Positions 62,275 through 64,000 of a stretch of DNA of 64,000 nt are shown in pieces (position 1 is the stretch's first letter; every line of letters starts with the position of its first letter). The DNA lies in assembly GCF_021730395.1 (NCBI RefSeq), contig NC_069367.1, positions 15,374,501-15,438,500 of the forward strand, read 5' to 3'. Position numbers and translations under genes: made by a program. The stretch is from Mercenaria mercenaria. Lineage: Eukaryota > Mollusca > Bivalvia > Venerida > Veneridae. The notes below the pieces were generated by a model that saw only the letters and a program-made list of their open reading frames with translations, had not been told where the DNA came from and ran no database searches.

Positions 62275-64000
62275 ATGATTATGTAAACGGACCTGATTTA
62301 TTAGTTACAAATGTTCTTAATTCATTTTGAATATTAAAGGAACCAAAGTGAAAGCGCTTCTTTACCATCACACCAATTTTACCTTATAGATTAGTTACCA
62401 ACTTTTCATTGATCACGTTATCATCATTTAATTTAAGGTGGAGTACAAACGGAAATGCGGCACTGTGTATTGCCGTCGGTGTAATCTTCGTCTACAATGT
62501 TGCAGCTAATGCAGTTCATGATATTATGCAATTACATCAACTAAATCATCCAGCAGTTAAAAGACAGAATCTTGACTACGAAGATCCACACGCCGGACCA
62601 CAAGACCAAGAGGTAATATATTCGTGACTGATGTTCCCTATGATTTGATTGCGTTCAAGTACGCACGCTGATATTATCTGTAAAGCTCGCATAGGTTAAA
62701 ACAACGCGAATAAAGGTGCGCTGCCGAAGGATACCGAGGGAGGCGTTAAAAATGTTTTTACATATATGTTAAGGTTATGTGTTTTTTTTTAAATCTGTCA
62801 TAGCATTTTAATTAAAGAACAAATTTGATATATCATAAAGTAAACATTTAATTGTTATCAACATAGGATGATTACAGAAGTGCTGCTTGATGTATGGCAT
62901 TTACAACAGTTTAATGCTATTTTCAACGTGTATTGAACTCATTACAGTCAATTTCTATCTCTCAGTTACATTTTTCAGAATGTCTCACCAAGCTGACAAT
63001 AATATTGTGGAAATAGTGTCTGTAAAATCAGTGCATAATTTTGACTTAAGAATATGAAAATAGTACGAAATTGCAAGATGCCTTTTCGGGCTTAAGCCAT
63101 TTTACCGACGTCATTTTATTGTTACAGTAGTTACTGTTGATTCCTTTTTTTTAGGAACCCGTAGTTGATTTGTTAAGCTTTTTGTTATCAAATTGTCATA
63201 AACACTGCACATGGTGACTAAACCTGCGATTCTGTCGAATTCATAGTCACATGCTTCACCTACTGTGGTAAAAGGACTGTGGTAAAAGGACTGTTACCGT
63301 AAATCTGTACCAAATACATTTTACGAATTTAATGTACATACTGTATAAACGAAACGCGACGACTTGGTTTTATCTCAAAATGGCATATACCACTGTTCTG
63401 TTACAACGTTTGAACAGTAATAATCAAATGGTTTTTTTGTTTGTTTTTAGATGAAAGATTCTAATGTGATTTCAAACGTGACGGATTTCAGTTTTCGATT
63501 GTTTAAAGGTATTATGAAATATCTTGAGCGAGTAAAGATATAATGAAAGGCCATTACGTTAATTCAGGCGGTATTGTGTTGTATATTACAAGCAGCGGCA
63601 TATGTAATGTGTCCATATACCATTAATGTACACAAGCGTGTCACAATCAAAATATTCGTCCTCTGTCTTAGACATATGTTTACGACACAATGAATCATAT
63701 CAAATAATTATCACAACTGAGCAATTTGAATCAGGGAAATATACAGGAAAAATGATTTGAGAAACAAAAACACCGCATTTATGACTCGACCATACAACCT
63801 ATTTGTAGTCGCAATTATGTTTACACATGAAAACTGGTTATTTCGTGACAGCCCTACATGTTGTGTATCAATGGATACCAAATCTTCAATTGCCAAGTGC
63901 GGTAGATAACATTATGTAACGAATGGGAATTTACGGCTCAGTAAAATAAGTATCTTTGTTGTTTTATTGAATCATTTTGTTTATAGAACGAAATGGCATA
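62275..64000 (+). CDS. 5' exons of a secreted serpin-like protein, continues past the window
   Basis: Best exon 62438-62612: frame open through W-S-T-N-G-N, a hydrophobic stretch AALCIAVGVIFVYNVAANA, then an acidic spacer to Q-D-Q-E, donor GTAATA in phase 0. Next exon 63451-63508 reads MKDSNVISNVTDFSFRLFK, with T-D-F-S-F-R-L-F-K matching serpin helix A, ending in phase 1. The window ends inside a third exon that starts at 63987 after TTTATAG and keeps the phase (E-R-N-G-I). The start may lie in a 24-base exon at 62259-62282 whose ATG (62275-62277) joins to give M-I-M-W and a signal peptide; this is the weakest part. Serpins are secreted or cytosolic suicide inhibitors of serine proteases. The reactive-centre loop is outside the window, so target and activity cannot be judged. 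Confidence 0.5.

Overview
This is an AT-rich nuclear window from an animal with split genes. The repeat content points to a bivalve mollusc, probably a venerid-type clam: arrays built on AGGTCACTAGGTCAA, elements ending in GACGGACGG tracts, tRNA-headed SINEs whose tail end reads GTTAAACCC, and a 235-bp snap-back element starting GAGCC and ending GGCTC. The species call is inference. There are no operons, no bacterial genes and no CRISPR array. Most long open frames are chance or repeat-derived; the real genes are runs of short exons, read here by joining splice sites of matching phase.

Layout. 1-1761: right part of a tandem-repeat-bearing transposon. 3.1-5.1 kb, minus strand: 3' half of a small unknown gene with two microexons. 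6.4-11.35 kb, minus strand: a complete secreted BRICHOS-domain gene of 179 codons. Its introns hold a hAT-type MITE with a perfect 8-bp target duplication, a 42-bp minisatellite and a 51-bp duplication. 12.6-13.35 kb: an old repeat. 14.6-16.8 kb, plus strand: a complete secreted four-loop EF-hand gene of 149 codons with a snap-back MITE in one intron. 16.8-20.6 kb: a tandem repeat pair, a small Harbinger-like MITE, a perfect 61-bp-arm hairpin and a SINE. 27.2 kb: an isolated coding-like exon, possibly glycosyltransferase family 31. 28.05-29.5 and 39.5-41.4 kb: two copies of a larger Harbinger-like non-autonomous element. 31.4-31.8 kb: an element with a 10-bp target duplication and a tRNA-like insert. 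36.8-38.7 kb: a dead pogo/Tigger-type transposase with a C-terminal zinc finger. 44.9-55.4 kb: several TIR elements, a 71-bp higher-order minisatellite, a trinucleotide tract and another SINE. 61.1-64.0 kb, plus strand: the first exons of a secreted protein that resembles a serpin and runs off the window.

The four best host genes are unrelated in family, but three (BRICHOS, EF-hand, serpin-like) appear to start with a signal peptide, so this is a neighbourhood of small secreted-protein genes set in transposon-rich DNA. The most interesting object is the BRICHOS gene: an arginine-rich, cysteine-containing C-terminal tail follows the fold, the same arrangement as annelid antimicrobial precursors such as arenicin. 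Whether that tail is released as a peptide is inference.
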